DNA of 64,000 bases from Brachypterus glaber. Lineage: Eukaryota > Arthropoda > Insecta > Coleoptera > Kateretidae. The DNA lies in assembly GCA_958510825.1 (NCBI GenBank), contig OY294047.1, positions 53,365,365-53,429,364 of the forward strand, given 5' to 3'. Made by a program: the position numbers and the translations under genes. This document shows positions 31,197 to 57,143 of this stretch, in pieces. The first letter of the stretch is position 1. Every line of letters starts with the position of its first letter. The notes beneath the pieces are model-generated. The model had not been told where the DNA came from, did not search any database, and saw nothing but the letters and a program-made list of their open reading frames with translations.

Positions 31197-34100
31197 TCAG
31201 GTAATATTTACGACAAAATTTTTTTGTGCGTCCACACTGGGCAATAAACTATGTCCTTTAGCGCAGTTTTCGGTAACACTACTGGTCAAAGTTTGACCTG
31301 CAAGCAACATATGCATCGCACCTTCCAAACAGGCCAACTCCTTAATCAAGTCCAACTCCTGTTTCAACAGTGTTGCCAAATTCACAAATAGCTTCCCAAC
31401 ATCACTCGGCATCTGACTAATTTTGTCTTCATACACATCTAAGAGTATATTGACAGCATCAATTAAAACCCGGCTAAACCTGCCATCTGATATGTTTTTA
31501 ATAAAAAACCGTAAAATCTGCGTTAAAGACTTCGAATCTCTGCTTTGAAAGGCTTTGCCCAGGGCTTGCCTTCGTATTAATTCTTGCATTAATGATACAG
31601 TTACCTGTGGCGACTTATTAGCTATGTAAGGCACTAAAACTGTGTCTAAAGCTTTAGAATACTCAAACTTTCTTAAACAGTGGTCATACTTGGCCATTTT
31701 ATCAACTGTAGATTCTGGTACTATCGTGTCTACTTTGTTGTACGTACGTGAAGTGTATCGAAAAGAAGGCATTCTTTTCTTCTCTGGAATCTTCTCCTTG
31801 GGCTCCTCTCTCCGGGAAATAGAAACCAAACCATCCACCAACCCTGCAACCACAGTATCGTCATTTTTGGATACTCCTAAAGTTAAAACCGCGTTTGGGT
31901 AGTCCATTGTGTGCACAACTTTATAAGTAGTTATATCGTAAATTTTTACGTGTCTATCTAAACTTCCCGAAAGTAACCTTTTGTTATCGGAAGCCAGCTT
32001 TAAACAGGTTATGGTCTTGTGATGTTGAGAAATGCTTCCCAGGAGCTTTCCGCCAGCCAGAGTGTCCCATATCTTGATATCTGTACCACCTGCTGACAAA
32101 AATATACCACCTGAGGGTAAAAATAGTAACGACTCCACTGGGGACCCGTGATTTACATCTAGTACCACTTGGTTCGTGCGGGTATCGTACATTTTTACCA
32201 CACTGTCGTATCCGCCGGATAACACTATATCCGGAACAATCGGACTAGTGGCGCCAGCTCGGATATAGTCCGTGTGCTCGTTGTAAGTAATTATGTCTGT
32301 TTCAGTTGGAATGTCCCATATTTTTACACATTTGTCATCGGAGAATGAGGCTATTTGAGGCTTTGAGGGTACGAAAAAGGTCCGATGAACTGGGGCCTTG
32401 TGGCCTTTAAATATTCTGGAAAAGAATATTACTGTTTATTAATTATGGGATGATTCCATACACCCACCGGGTGTGACAAGCTATTATTAAATTGTAGTTC
32501 TTATATTAAAAAAATTAAATTATTATTATAATTATTAATTAATTAAACTAATCTAATAATCCGATTATTAGATTAGTTTAATTACACTAGACAACACGGT
32601 TTCTTGCCCTGATTAGAGTCATATGTTTTTTAACTAATTTTGGGTCGCTGCAACTCAGAATCTTTCTACTACCTCAGGTTTCTGAGAAAAACGAGAGAAA
32701 AGTAGTAAAAAATCATTATTAGCCCTCTTTTTTTCTAAAATCATGGAAGTGAAAAATATTGTGAGGACAAATTTGGATTCGGCAACTCAATGTTAGTTAA
32801 AAAATACCCAACTCTGATTCTGGAAACTTTAAATTCATAGGTAGAATAAGTAGGGATACTAGGGAAAAAATATTTTAAAAAAATTAATCCTGTAACACAA
32901 CTAAGTAGGGGTGGGGTCTAGGAGAGGGGTACATAAGGGGACAAGCTTAGTGCCACGTACAAATGCTAAAAAAACTCCAAAAAGCATCACTAAGGGGTCA
33001 AAAATATACTAAAAATATGTTACGTAATACGGTCCTTAAATAATTGATATTTTTATTATGTAAAACCATTAAAAAAACGATATTATAAATTATTTTTAAA
33101 TTGGCATAATTGTCTGTACAAAATTATAAAAAATTAGACGTGCTGGATTTTTTTAAGGTTAAATAAGGATTCTGCGGCGTTAAATTGATAAGAAAAATAT
33201 ATTTTTTGCGCTCGGGAAGAAGTTTACACGGTGTGCTTTTATTTACTTTTTACGAACAAACCAAGCAAAATAAAAAAAATATTTGTATTAATAATTTTTG
33301 TAGAGAATTTTATAATCTACAAGTTAAGTTCAATAAATTTTTTATACATATTTGATAGTTTTGCCACAAATGAGCAAATAAGTAAACTCTGCACTTTAAT
33401 TTCAGCTTTTATTTTTTTTTCGCGTACTTACTGTGACAGTAGTCCTTCGCATTTGTATTTTTGTATTCCTTTTTTAATATACCCTAAAATTTTCAAAATC
33501 CTACTCTTTTTTAAGATTTTGATGCTTTTTGGAGTTTTTTAGATTGAGTTGCCGAATCCAAATTTGTCCTCACAATATTTTTATATCCCAGGATTTTAGA
33601 ACAAAAGAGGGATAAAATAATGATTTGTTACTACTTTTTTAAATCAATTAATAATTATTATAATCCGATTCACTTCAAACTTGATATTTAACCATTTCAT
33701 ATGACTTTACTTAAAATGCAAAAATTTCAACTGCTTAATTCAAAAAATAAAGGTAGTTTTCTGGTGAGCGATTCGCGCATACCATGTCAAGTTTAAATGC
33801 AATCGCATCATTTTAATGGGGAGTCCTACGCCAATCGCTCACCAGTAAACTACCCTTATTTTTGGACTTAGGGGGTTTAATTTTTTAGGTTCTGTGCAAA
33901 TACATATAAAATTGTTAAATTTCAAGTTTGAAGGCAGTCGGATCATTTTAAAGGGTGAACTGCGTAAATCGTTAAGAAGCAAACTACCTTTAAATATAAA
34001 TTTTTAAATTACTTAATAATCCGATTGACTTCCAACTTGATATTTAACTATTTCATATGAATTTACTTAAAATGTAAATATTTCAACCCCTTAAGTCAAA

Positions 34101-37100
34101 AAATAAGGGTAGTTTACTGGTGAGCGATTCGCGAATATCATGTCAAGTTTGAATGCAATCGCATCATTTTAATGGGGTGGCCTACGCCAATTGCTCACCA
34201 GTAAACTACATGTATTTTTGGACCTACGGGGTTGATTTTTTTAGATTTTGTGAAAATACATATAAAATGGTTAAATATCAAGTTTGAAGGCAATTGGATC
34301 ATATTAAAGGGGAAAAGTGCGTAACTCGTTAACCAGCAAACTACCTTTAAATTTAAATTTTTATATCAGAATAATTCAAATGACTTCAAAAGTGATATTT
34401 AACAATTTAATATGACTTAACTTAAAATGTAAAAATTTCAACCCCCTAAGTCAAAAAATAAGGGTAGTTTACTGGTGAACGATTCGCGCATACCATGTCA
34501 AGTTTGAATGCAATCGGATCATTTTAACGGAGATACATGCGCCAATCGCTCACCAGTAAACTACCCTTATTTTTGGACTTAGGGGGTTAAATTTTTTAGG
34601 TTATGTGAAAATATATATAAAATGGTTAAATATCAAGTTTGAAGGCAATCAGATCATTTTAAAGCGGTGAACAGCGTAAATCGTCAACCAGCAAACTACT
34701 ATTAAATTTAAATTTTTCTATCAATTAATAATCCGATTGACTTCAAACTTGATATTGAACCATTTTATATCACTTTACTTAAAATGTAAAAATTTCAACC
34801 CCCCAAGTCAAAAAATAAGGGTACTTTACTGGTGTACGATTTGCGCATACCATGTCAAGTTTGAATGCAATCGGATCATTTTAACGGAGATACATGCGCC
34901 AATCGCTCACCAGTAAACTACCCTTATTTTTGGACTTAGGGGGTTAAATTTTTTAGGTTATGTGAAAATATATATAAAATGGTTAAATATCAAGTTTGAA
35001 GGCAATCGGATCGTTTTAAAGCGGTGAACAGCGTAAATCGTCAACCAGCAAACTACCTTTAAATTTAAATTTTTCTATCAATTAATAATCCGATTGACTT
35101 CAAACTTGATATTGAACCATTTTATATCACTTTACTTAAAATGTAAAAATTTGAACCCCCCAAGTCAAAAAAATAAGGGTACTTTACTGGTGTACGATTT
35201 GCGCATACCATGTCAAGTTTGAATGCAATCGGATCATTTTAACGGAGATACATGCGCCAATCGCTCACCAGTAAACTACCCTTATTTTTGGACTTAGGGG
35301 GTTAAATTTTTTAGGTTATGTGAAAATATATATAAAATGGTTAAATATCAAGTTTGAAGGCAATCGGATCGTTTTAAAGCGGTGAACTGCGTAAATCGTC
35401 AACCAGCAAACTACCTTTAAATTTAAATTTTTCTATCAATTAATAATCCGATTGACTTCAAACTTGATATTGAACCATTTTATATGACTTTACTTAAAAT
35501 GTAAAAATTTCAACCCCCTAAGTCAAAAAATAAGGGTACTTTACTGGTGTACGATTTGCGCATACCATGTCAAGTTTGAATGCAATCGGATCATTTTAAC
35601 GGAGATAAATGCGCCAATCGCTCACCAGTAAACTACCCTTATTTTTGGACTTAGGGGGTTAAATTTTTTAGGTTATGTGAAAATATATAAAAAATGGTTA
35701 AATATCAAGTTTGAAGGCAATCAGATCATTTTAAAGCGGTGAACAGCATAAATCGTCAACCAGCAAACTACCTTTAAATTTAAATTTTTCTATCAATTAA
35801 TAATCCGATTGACTTCAAACTTGATATTGAACCATTTTATATCACTTTACTTAAAATGTAAAAATTTCAACCCCCCAAGTCAAAAAATAAGGGTACTTTA
35901 CTGGTGTACGATTTGCGCATACCATGTCAAGTTTGAATGCAATCGGATCATTTTAACGGAGATACATGCGCCAATCGCTCACCAGTAAACTACCCTTATT
36001 TTTGGACTTAGGGGGTTAAATTTTTTAGGTTATGTGAAAATATATATAAAATGGTTAAATATCAAGTTTGAAGGCAATCAGATCATTTTAAAGCGGTTAA
36101 CAGCGTAACTCGTCAACCAGCAAACTACCTTTAAATTTAAATTTTTCTATCAATTAATAATCCGATTGACTTCAAACTTGATATTTAAACATTCCATATG
36201 AATTTACTTAAAATGTAAAAATTTCAACCCCCTAAGTCAAAAAATAAGGGTACTTTACTGGTGAACGATTCGCGCATACCATGTCAAGTTTGAATGCAAT
36301 AGCATCATTTCAATGAAGATACATGCGCCAATCGCTCACCAGTAAACTACCCTTATTTTTGGACTTAGGGGGTTAAATTTTTTAGGTTATGTGAAAATAT
36401 ATATAAAATGGTTAAATATCAAGTTTGAATCCAATCGGATCATTTTAAAGGGGTGAACTGCGTAAATCGTTAGTCAGCAGTGCTGGCGCACGTCGGCCCT
36501 GGGGTAGTTCACCCATGTACCACTAGGGTGGACCTTATTTTTTTACGGTTTTAAAATATTCATTCTGGTGTAACTAGAATATCCTGAAAATATGAGGTGA
36601 TCAAACTTCTCTAAGGGTCTCAATTGGACCCGTAAAATCGTGAAATTACGCAAAAATAGTAAAAACCCGTTGAAAATGGACTGTACATTTGTATGTCGAA
36701 AATTTAAAAGCCTTGAAATCTTATTTTTTTTTGAGTGTACAAAATTATGTGCCAAATTTCAAAATGATTCCATCAGGTGCCTAAGTTGCCAAAGTGGCCC
36801 CTAAAACACTAAATTTGACAAATTTCCACCATAACACTAAAAAAGCATTTAAAAAATATGCCAATATGTCAATTAATTTTATTTAATGCACATTAATAAA
36901 TAATATAAAATAATTCAACAAAAACAAAACTAGCTAAGCACCAAATAAGAGGCCTTTTTGGGTGCTCTTATTTGACAATTAGCTCATTTTATTTTGTTAA
37001 ATTAAATTAAGTCTAGATTGACATATTTTTTAAATGCTTTTTCAGCTGAAATTTATGGTGGATATTTGTCAGATTTCGTGTTCTAGGGGCAACTTTGGCG

Positions 37101-37920
37101 GATTTTTGGCACCTGATAAATCTTTTGATCATTTTGAAATTTGGCACATAATTTTGTACACTCAAAAAGAACAAATTAAGATTTCAAGGCTTTTATATTT
37201 TTCACTGTTACAAGAAGTACAGCCCATATTCAACGATTTTTCACGATTTTTGCGTAATTTCACGATTTTAGGGGTGCAATTGATCACCCTTATATTTTCA
37301 GGATGTTTCAGATACACCAAAATGAAAATTTTAACTAATAAAAAAAATAAGGTACATGTGTTAGCTGGAATGTAAAATATTCATCTGTGCTCATATTTCA
37401 ATTTTTACAATTTAATTCAGAAGGCAAGTTATGTCTTTAAAATTAAAAAGAAAAAGTTTAAAACTCAGTTTAAAAGTTTTCCAAAAACCAAAAAAATTAT
37501 GTCTTACCTCAATAAGTTTTTTGTAGAAACTTCAAACAATTTAACATTAGTTTCTTCCCCTCCTGCACAAATTAATCTACCATCATCTCGAAATGTGGCC
37601 CCATAAGCTTTTTCTCTAAACCTCGATAAATTTTTGACGACTAATTTTGTAATAGGATTATAAACTTGTACTCTTACAGAACATGTAACTGCAAAACAAT
37701 GTGGCTCAATAGGCGAAAAATCTATGTAATCTATAGGGCCAAACTCTTTTATAAGTAAAGGTACCTAAAAAATAAAATAAAAAATAAACATTTTTGTTTA
37801 AACCAATGTTTTTTAGAATTATGGACTTACCCCTAGTTTTTTCCAATATATATAATCTGGCGTGATTACCGGACCACTTTTTTGATAAATTTTCGTATTT
37901 AACTTCTTAAAAGAAGGCAT
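31197..37920 (-). CDS. UTP15: UTP15, U3 snoRNP / small-subunit processome WD40 protein
   Basis: Three coding exons read on the minus strand: 37831-37920, 37508-37764 and 31197-32415, giving 521 aa (human UTP15 has 518). Donors at both introns read GTAAG and acceptors end AG; the frame joins without stops. The N terminus (MPSFKKLNTK...) and GPIDYIDFSPIEPHCFAVT lead into WD40 repeats (about 40-320; KCVKIWD, DIKIWD and HVKIYD are visible). The C-terminal UTP15_C helical domain is at about 354-500. UTP15 belongs to the t-UTP/UTP-A subcomplex in the nucleolus, needed for pre-18S rRNA processing and linked to rDNA transcription. Intron 2 (5.1 kb) is filled with repeats. It shares its 5' region divergently with DCAF12. 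An ATTAAA-like signal lies just downstream of the stop. Confidence 0.96.
32416..33640. repeat. UTP15 intron 2, proximal part: hairpin and foldback
   Basis: Contains a perfect 21-bp-arm hairpin at 32541-32583 (arm aattaaactaatctaataat plus c). It also holds a foldback element at about 32695-33641 whose arms include tgtgaggacaaatttggatt and ggcaactcaat on the left and their complement near 33541-33590. Short ORFs such as 33231-33542 are AT-rich noise. Confidence 0.6.
33640..36480. repeat. Eight-copy tandem repeat of about 356 bp in UTP15 intron 2
   Basis: The landmark aagtcaaaaaataagggta recurs near 34097, 34449, 34805, 35161, 35520, 35877 and 36234 (spacings 352, 356, 356, 359, 357 and 357), with a more diverged first unit near 33738. 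Inside each unit ggtagtttactggtgagcga and its complement tcgctcaccagtaaactacc form a stem of about 25 bp, and cttgatattgaaccatttta and aaatggttaaatatcaagtt form another pair. The central units are almost identical, suggesting recent homogenisation. Non-coding. Confidence 0.92.
36516..37360. mobile_element. Foldback element in UTP15 intron 2
   Basis: The left arm from tgtaccactagggtggacc and the right arm ending aaaataaggtacatgtg pair through segments such as ttctggtgtaac / agatacacc and gagtgtacaaaattatgtgc / its complement near 37160. A half copy is in DCAF12 intron 4 at about 50134-50460. No transposase. Confidence 0.65.
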
Positions 37921-38271
37921 TTTTACGAATTTTCTGTTTTTTAGGTTAGACTCACTACATGTGTTTTTTTCTTGTTTTGATTTTTCGAAGTTGGCATTAC
38001 CGAAAATCTATCTTACATCGAACGGAAATCTAGCCAGTGAGTATGTTTACATCGAATTATTTGTAGTTCAATGAACTTTTTAGTTGTTTAAATCAGACTT
38101 TCATCATGAGTGACAGTTTTTGGTTAATGTTTGTTGATAAATAAAAATTAGGAGTAAACAATTTGACAAATTAAATGATTTGACTGATGTAAATAGAGCG
38201 CAAATAGTTTTTTTTTTGTATATTCTACTTGTTTGCCTAGTGTTAAGTGAAAAAGAAGATTTAGGTGAAGA
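37921..38271. promoter_or_regulatory. Divergent UTP15 / DCAF12 intergenic promoter region
   Basis: Only 351 bp separate the two start codons, so both promoters and 5' UTRs must lie here if the first exons are non-spliced. No TATA box at a persuasive position is visible for either gene. The region is free of recognisable transposons, in contrast with its surroundings, which suggests constraint. The arrangement is an inference; a 5' UTR intron on either side would move the true start sites. Confidence 0.6.
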
Positions 38272-52457
<14,186 letters not shown>

Positions 52458-52490
52458 AGTATTACTTTCTTGAACGGGTATACTCTTAGT

Positions 52491-53715
52491 ACACTGCCCT
52501 GCTAAGACCAGTTGTCCTATCTGCAAATTAGATGTTTTGAGATATGGCCAGCTTTATTGTTTTTGTTTGCACCTTTTTGAAAAATTGTTTAAATAAATAT
52601 GGCGTTGGGCTCTGCTTTATTTTAAATAAAAAATACGTGATACAGGGTGATCCATAACTGGCATGCCAAAATTTAAGAGGTGATTCTAGATCCAAAAATA
52701 TAAAAAAAGTTCCTATAAAGGTTGGTCCGGAAATGAGCCCTAAGGGATCTAGGGCCCTTTAAAATTTTAATAAAAATAAGGTTTTTAATTAATAACTCGG
52801 GTACCGTTTAAGCTAGAGCGGCGAGCTTTTGCATGTATACTAGTATTAATAAGGGCAATAAGTTTATGTTAATTTATTTTTTTAATTTATCCAGAGGCGT
52901 GCCCAGACGGACAAAATATATGAGGCTTAAAACATTTTTGCCCCAAACTTTTCTATGTGTATGTTTTTTGGATTTGTTGTAAAAAATATAGATTTCTAGA
53001 GTAAAAATACATATAAAATATCATATAGTGTAACACTGTAGGAGCAACCGTTATCAAAAAAAAAATGCAATTAAGAGGAAGTAACATTTTGTGCCACCAA
53101 AAACGTTACTTTTTAAAAGGCTATTACTCCTTTAATATTAAATTTAAGTGTTTTGGTGTATAATACTTTTTTGCTCAGTTTTAAATGAAGAATCACCCTG
53201 CAGCATTAAAATTTTATTGGTGCTTTTTTTTGTTCCCCATTCAATACGTCATCTTCGAAGGGCCGTAGCTCCCTTAGGGCTCATTTCAGGACCAACCTTT
53301 ATAGAAACTTTTTTTCATATTTCGGTACGCGAGTTCTGGAACAGGCTGTATATGAAAAAAAAATATATTTTTTTGTCAGAAAAATAACTTGTCATACTAA
53401 ATGCATTTGTTCTATCTGAGAAAATTAGGACAAAATGATCTAAAAAGTCCAATCAAATTACTAGGATCTGTAAAGTTAGTCCTAGTCCTGACTTATTCGT
53501 CTAGTAAAGACTAGTTAGGACAATTTAATTTAGAAAACATTGAAAATTTTCCACATAGGACAAACATCTTAGGCTTATTTTTAGGTTTTGGGTTTTAGAT
53601 AGGACATTTCTTTTTAGTGGGCACGTGGGGCTAGTGTAAAGCAATATAATGGTGTGCTTATATCAAAAAGTGTATTTTTGCAGATAGGACAACTTGTCTT
53701 AGCAGGGCAGTACAC
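52491..53715. mobile_element. Inverted-repeat element downstream of DCAF12, with nested family B
   Basis: cactgccctgctaagaccag at 52493 and its complement cttagcagggcagta near 53700 are terminal repeats, extended by gttgtcctatctgcaaa and tttgcagataggacaac. A family B element (52643-53348) is nested inside. The left end begins about 34 bp after the DCAF12 stop codon, so the 3' UTR probably reads into it. Confidence 0.72.
52643..53348. mobile_element. Family B foldback element, copy nested after DCAF12
   Basis: Starts CAGGGTGATCCATAACTGGC after TA and ends ggaacaggctg before TA. Almost identical to 20715-21447, apart from a deletion near the right end (ttggatgtagaatcacctct is missing). Confidence 0.78.
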
Positions 53716-53933
53716 TCAAACGGTAGTTTGACCTTGCAATGAAATCCACACCCTGCCTAAATCCAAATTTGCACTCCGTTGCGATTTTTTTTGCATAGTT
53801 AAGTGCAAAAACACATTTTTTGCTTTTGGTTCATATCCTGGCTTCTATTCATCGCTCAACAAAAAGTGAGCATGATATTTGTACGTTATTGCATTCTCTG
53901 TAATTGATGTAAATTACTTTTTTTGTTTAAGTA

Positions 53934-55312
53934 GGGGAGAAAGGGGTAATAAGAAACAGGGGTAATAAGAAACAATCAAGAAAAAAGCATGAAAATTTTC
54001 TTCTAAAAATTTGAAAAAAAAGTACAAAGAACTCACATCCATAAGCTATTATTCCTAAAAATTGCAGGTTGCTACTTAAGCATTTTCATATTTTTTTTTA
54101 AGTAAAAAGTTAACATGTATTCATGAACTTTAATGTTTAAAGTGGGACCATTTTATCTTTGACTATGAATAAAAATTGTTAAAAGTTTTAGCAGGCTTTG
54201 CAACATTGATATATTTGACTGACATTTAAAGGTTGTAAATGTCATTATAATAATTTATTAAAAGTGATTCTGGTGTTTGCAGAGTTGTTTTCTCTTATTA
54301 CCCCAGGTATTGTATTTTGTTGGGGGTAATAAGAAACACTTTTGAAAACTATTTATTTAAGGAACAATAAGAAACAAAAAGTTGATGATAAAAGCAGTGT
54401 AAAGAAAAATGATAAAGGTAAAAATAAAATTTCTCGATATTCATCAGAAACTAAAAGGACAAAGAAAAAATCCAGTAGTAATAGAGAGTGACTCATCGTC
54501 GGAAAGTTTAACCTTGGAAGTTGAAGACGCTGACGAAGACTTAAATATCTCTGATATCGAAGAAGAGGAGTCACCAGAACTGGCGCTACTAGAAAAAAAC
54601 TTTTATGCAGTAAATTTAAATCTAAACTGGTATTTGGCCTTTATTCAAGAGGATTTCAATGAATTATATCAAATTAAGATTTTACAATCAGAAATGGATG
54701 AATTTAGCTGGCCTCCAAATGAAAATATAGAATTTGTTCAAAGAAGACATTTTTTTTATGGACCCATTCAATTGTTGGGAATGGGCCATTCAAATTACGC
54801 AGAAGCGATAAATTAAACAATAGGTTTAATTGTTTGTAAAAGTTAAAATTACCAGTTATTATTACTGCTTTTCATCATTTTTTAGTTTTTTATAAAAAAA
54901 TTTAAATGCGTTTTTTAGTTTAACAGTTCACCTTTTCAAAATAAAATTTAGTTTATTGATAAGTTTTTTAAACTTTATTAATTTTTGTTCAAATTTAAAG
55001 TAAACTTAGACGTGCTTTAGAGGTGTCTCTTGTGTATTCAGTTTATTTGTTTAAGCCTTTTTTATAGGGTATAATATTTTTGTTTCTTAATACCCCATAA
55101 GGGGTAATAAGAAACAAAACTTTTAAAAAAGTTTATTATTTTTTTACAACTAAACGTATTAGTATTAATTGAATTTTATACAAGAAACTTGATACATCGT
55201 ATCAATACATGATACAAAAAAAATTTGAAGCTTCTGCCTTAACGTTAAGTCCTAATTCTAACATCCTCTGTTTCTTAAAACCCCGAGTGTTTCTTATTAC
55301 CCCTTTCTCCCC
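53934..55312 (+). mobile_element. Deleted DNA transposon with GGGGTAATAAGAAAC repeats
   Basis: Perfect inverted ends GGGGAGAAAGGGGTAATAAG and complement, with TA at 53932-53933 and 55313-55314. Copies of ggggtaataagaaac recur near 53943, 53960 and 54325 and, in mirror form, near 55079 and 55290; a direct copy lies at 55100. They are likely transposase-binding subterminal repeats, organised like those of the pogo-type element at 42285. About 1.38 kb; an internal deletion is inferred because only a short C-terminal-like ORF remains. Confidence 0.78.
54409..54816 (+). pseudogene. Remnant ORF in deleted DNA transposon
   Basis: 135 codons with a basic start, an Asp/Glu/Ser-rich middle (VIESDSSSESL; EDADEDL; IEEEESPEL) and an aromatic C terminus (DEFSWPPNENIEFVQ; FYGPIQLLG). 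No catalytic motif or DNA-binding domain. It is probably the tail of a longer transposase from which the 5' part was deleted; alternatively it is an accessory protein. Family not recognised. Confidence 0.5.
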
Positions 55313-55334
55313 TAATCAGAAAAAAAGTTACAGA

Positions 55335-56553
55335 GCGTTGAAAATTTGCTAAAGTTGAAAAAAAAAGGCACCAATAAAAATTTTATAACTGCAAGGTGAT
55401 TCTATATTAACCAGCCGTCTCGAACGAGCGAGAATACTTTCTCATAAAAAAGTCCAATTTCTAATATTTGGGGGGAGGGGGCGGTTGAGAGGGAGAGGGA
55501 TTTTTTATCTTTTAGGTGATTTTAAAATATTCTTCTATTGTAAATATTTAAAAAAATTATATCCAGAAACAATTTTTCACATTTTGAAGAGGGGGGGGGG
55601 GGTTCATGGAAAAAATTATAATAAAATATTTTGTCTAATTTTATTTTACCTTTTAGGTGGTTTTTAAATTTTTCTTCTATTGTAATTAAGAAATAAATTA
55701 CGACCAAAACAAAAATTTAACCCCCCTTCCCCCAACCGATTTTGCTCAAATATGAATTTGTCCAAGATAACATAAAAAAAATCTGCATACCCAATTTCAT
55801 GTCGCTAGCTCAAAGCATTCTGAAGTTACCGTGGATCCAGACAGACAGACACACCAACAGAGATCGTTTTTTGTTGTTGCTTATTTTGATTTTTCTCGAC
55901 GTTTAAGATGTTTTAAGCGAAAAAAAAACTTTTATGAGGAAGTAAAAAATAAAAAAAAGCTTGTACATATCTAGGTTTGAAAATCAGCTTTAAGAGTACT
56001 ACAAGAGTAGCACTTTTTAAGGGACCGTAGCTGCATTAAAAGCGATTAGAGAATATTTGTTTATGGGAAGTTTTTTTCGTAGTTTTTTAATGTAGAATCT
56101 TTCTCCAGTATTGAAATTTTTATTTGTGCATTTTTTAGTTCCTATTTTTTATGCTCAGAACGTGAAATTGCCCTTTAATAGCAATTTTCTCAAAAACGGT
56201 TACATAAAGAGTACCTTTTTATGTATTTTTAATTAAAGATTAATATTTTATTGAGAAAATGTCAAAAAATCTACGTAAAAAAGTTTGGGGCAAAAAAGTG
56301 TCATCGCCCCCCCATTTTGCACGTCCCTGGTAAAAGTAATGAATAAAAATTACATTAAATTACAGCCTTTATCAATGCTAAGGCATGTGCAAAAAGTCGT
56401 TACTGTGGTTTATAGGGTTCAAGAAATATTAAATAAAAACTACTTCTTAGATTTGCCCTTAGGAGGGCCATAGCTTTATAGGAACTTTTTTTCATATTTT
56501 TTTTACGTAGAATCACCTCTTAAATTTCTCGAACTTATTTCTGAATAACCCTG
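55335..56553. mobile_element. Family B-related foldback, degenerate
   Basis: The right end reads ttatttctgaataaccctg then TA. The interior resembles other family B arms (cgtgaaattgccctttaata; tttggggcaaaaaagtgtca). It contains G-runs (55470, 55589), a cagacagacagacac stretch (55841) and duplicated halves around ccttttaggtgg. Several short ORFs are noise. Confidence 0.5.
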
Positions 56554-57143
56554 TATAATACCACATTGTGTATCAAATACTGTTTTAAAGTTATTTAAAC
56601 ATCATTTGCAAAAATAAGCGAAAAAATAATCTTAAAACTAAACATTTTTGCTAGGGTATGCACCAGGGTTGGGCAACCATTAATGATTACATGATTACAC
56701 TGCAATTAGCTTTTATTTCCTTTATCGTTTTTTGATAAACTAATTTTAATTTTAAACATTAAATAATTACTCAGTAATTGATAACCAAACCTAAAAGTAA
56801 TCAAACATGTTGGGATTATAATTATGATTTTATTCTTTTGCTTTTATATTATAATTTTTGCAATAAATCAAAAATAATTTTACCAAATTTCGATTTGATA
56901 TTATTTTAAATGTTTATATTAGCTATGCATTAATTTTAATTTTTAATATAATAATATTATATTATATTAAAAATTACTTTATTAAGTAAATAAGAAGTAT
57001 GCAATTTAGTTATTGTGCCCAACTCTAGTATACACACGCCCAATCAAGTTACTTGCTGTGGGACATTAGAACTATCACAAGCAATTTGATTGGATACAAG
57101 CGAAAGATTTTAAACTCAGTTAAAAAAAATCCTTAAAATAGGC
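56554..57143. other. AT-rich intergenic stretch
   Basis: Non-coding, with a palindromic AT tract near 56940-56970 (taatataataatattatatta). Possibly an old inverted repeat around cccaaccctgg and attaatga. No gene. Confidence 0.4.

Noticed and set aside
33640..36480. Interpreting the 356-bp array as an assembly artefact only
   Set aside because: Units differ from each other in many positions and the first and last are more diverged, which fits a real array, although the copy number may be misjudged.
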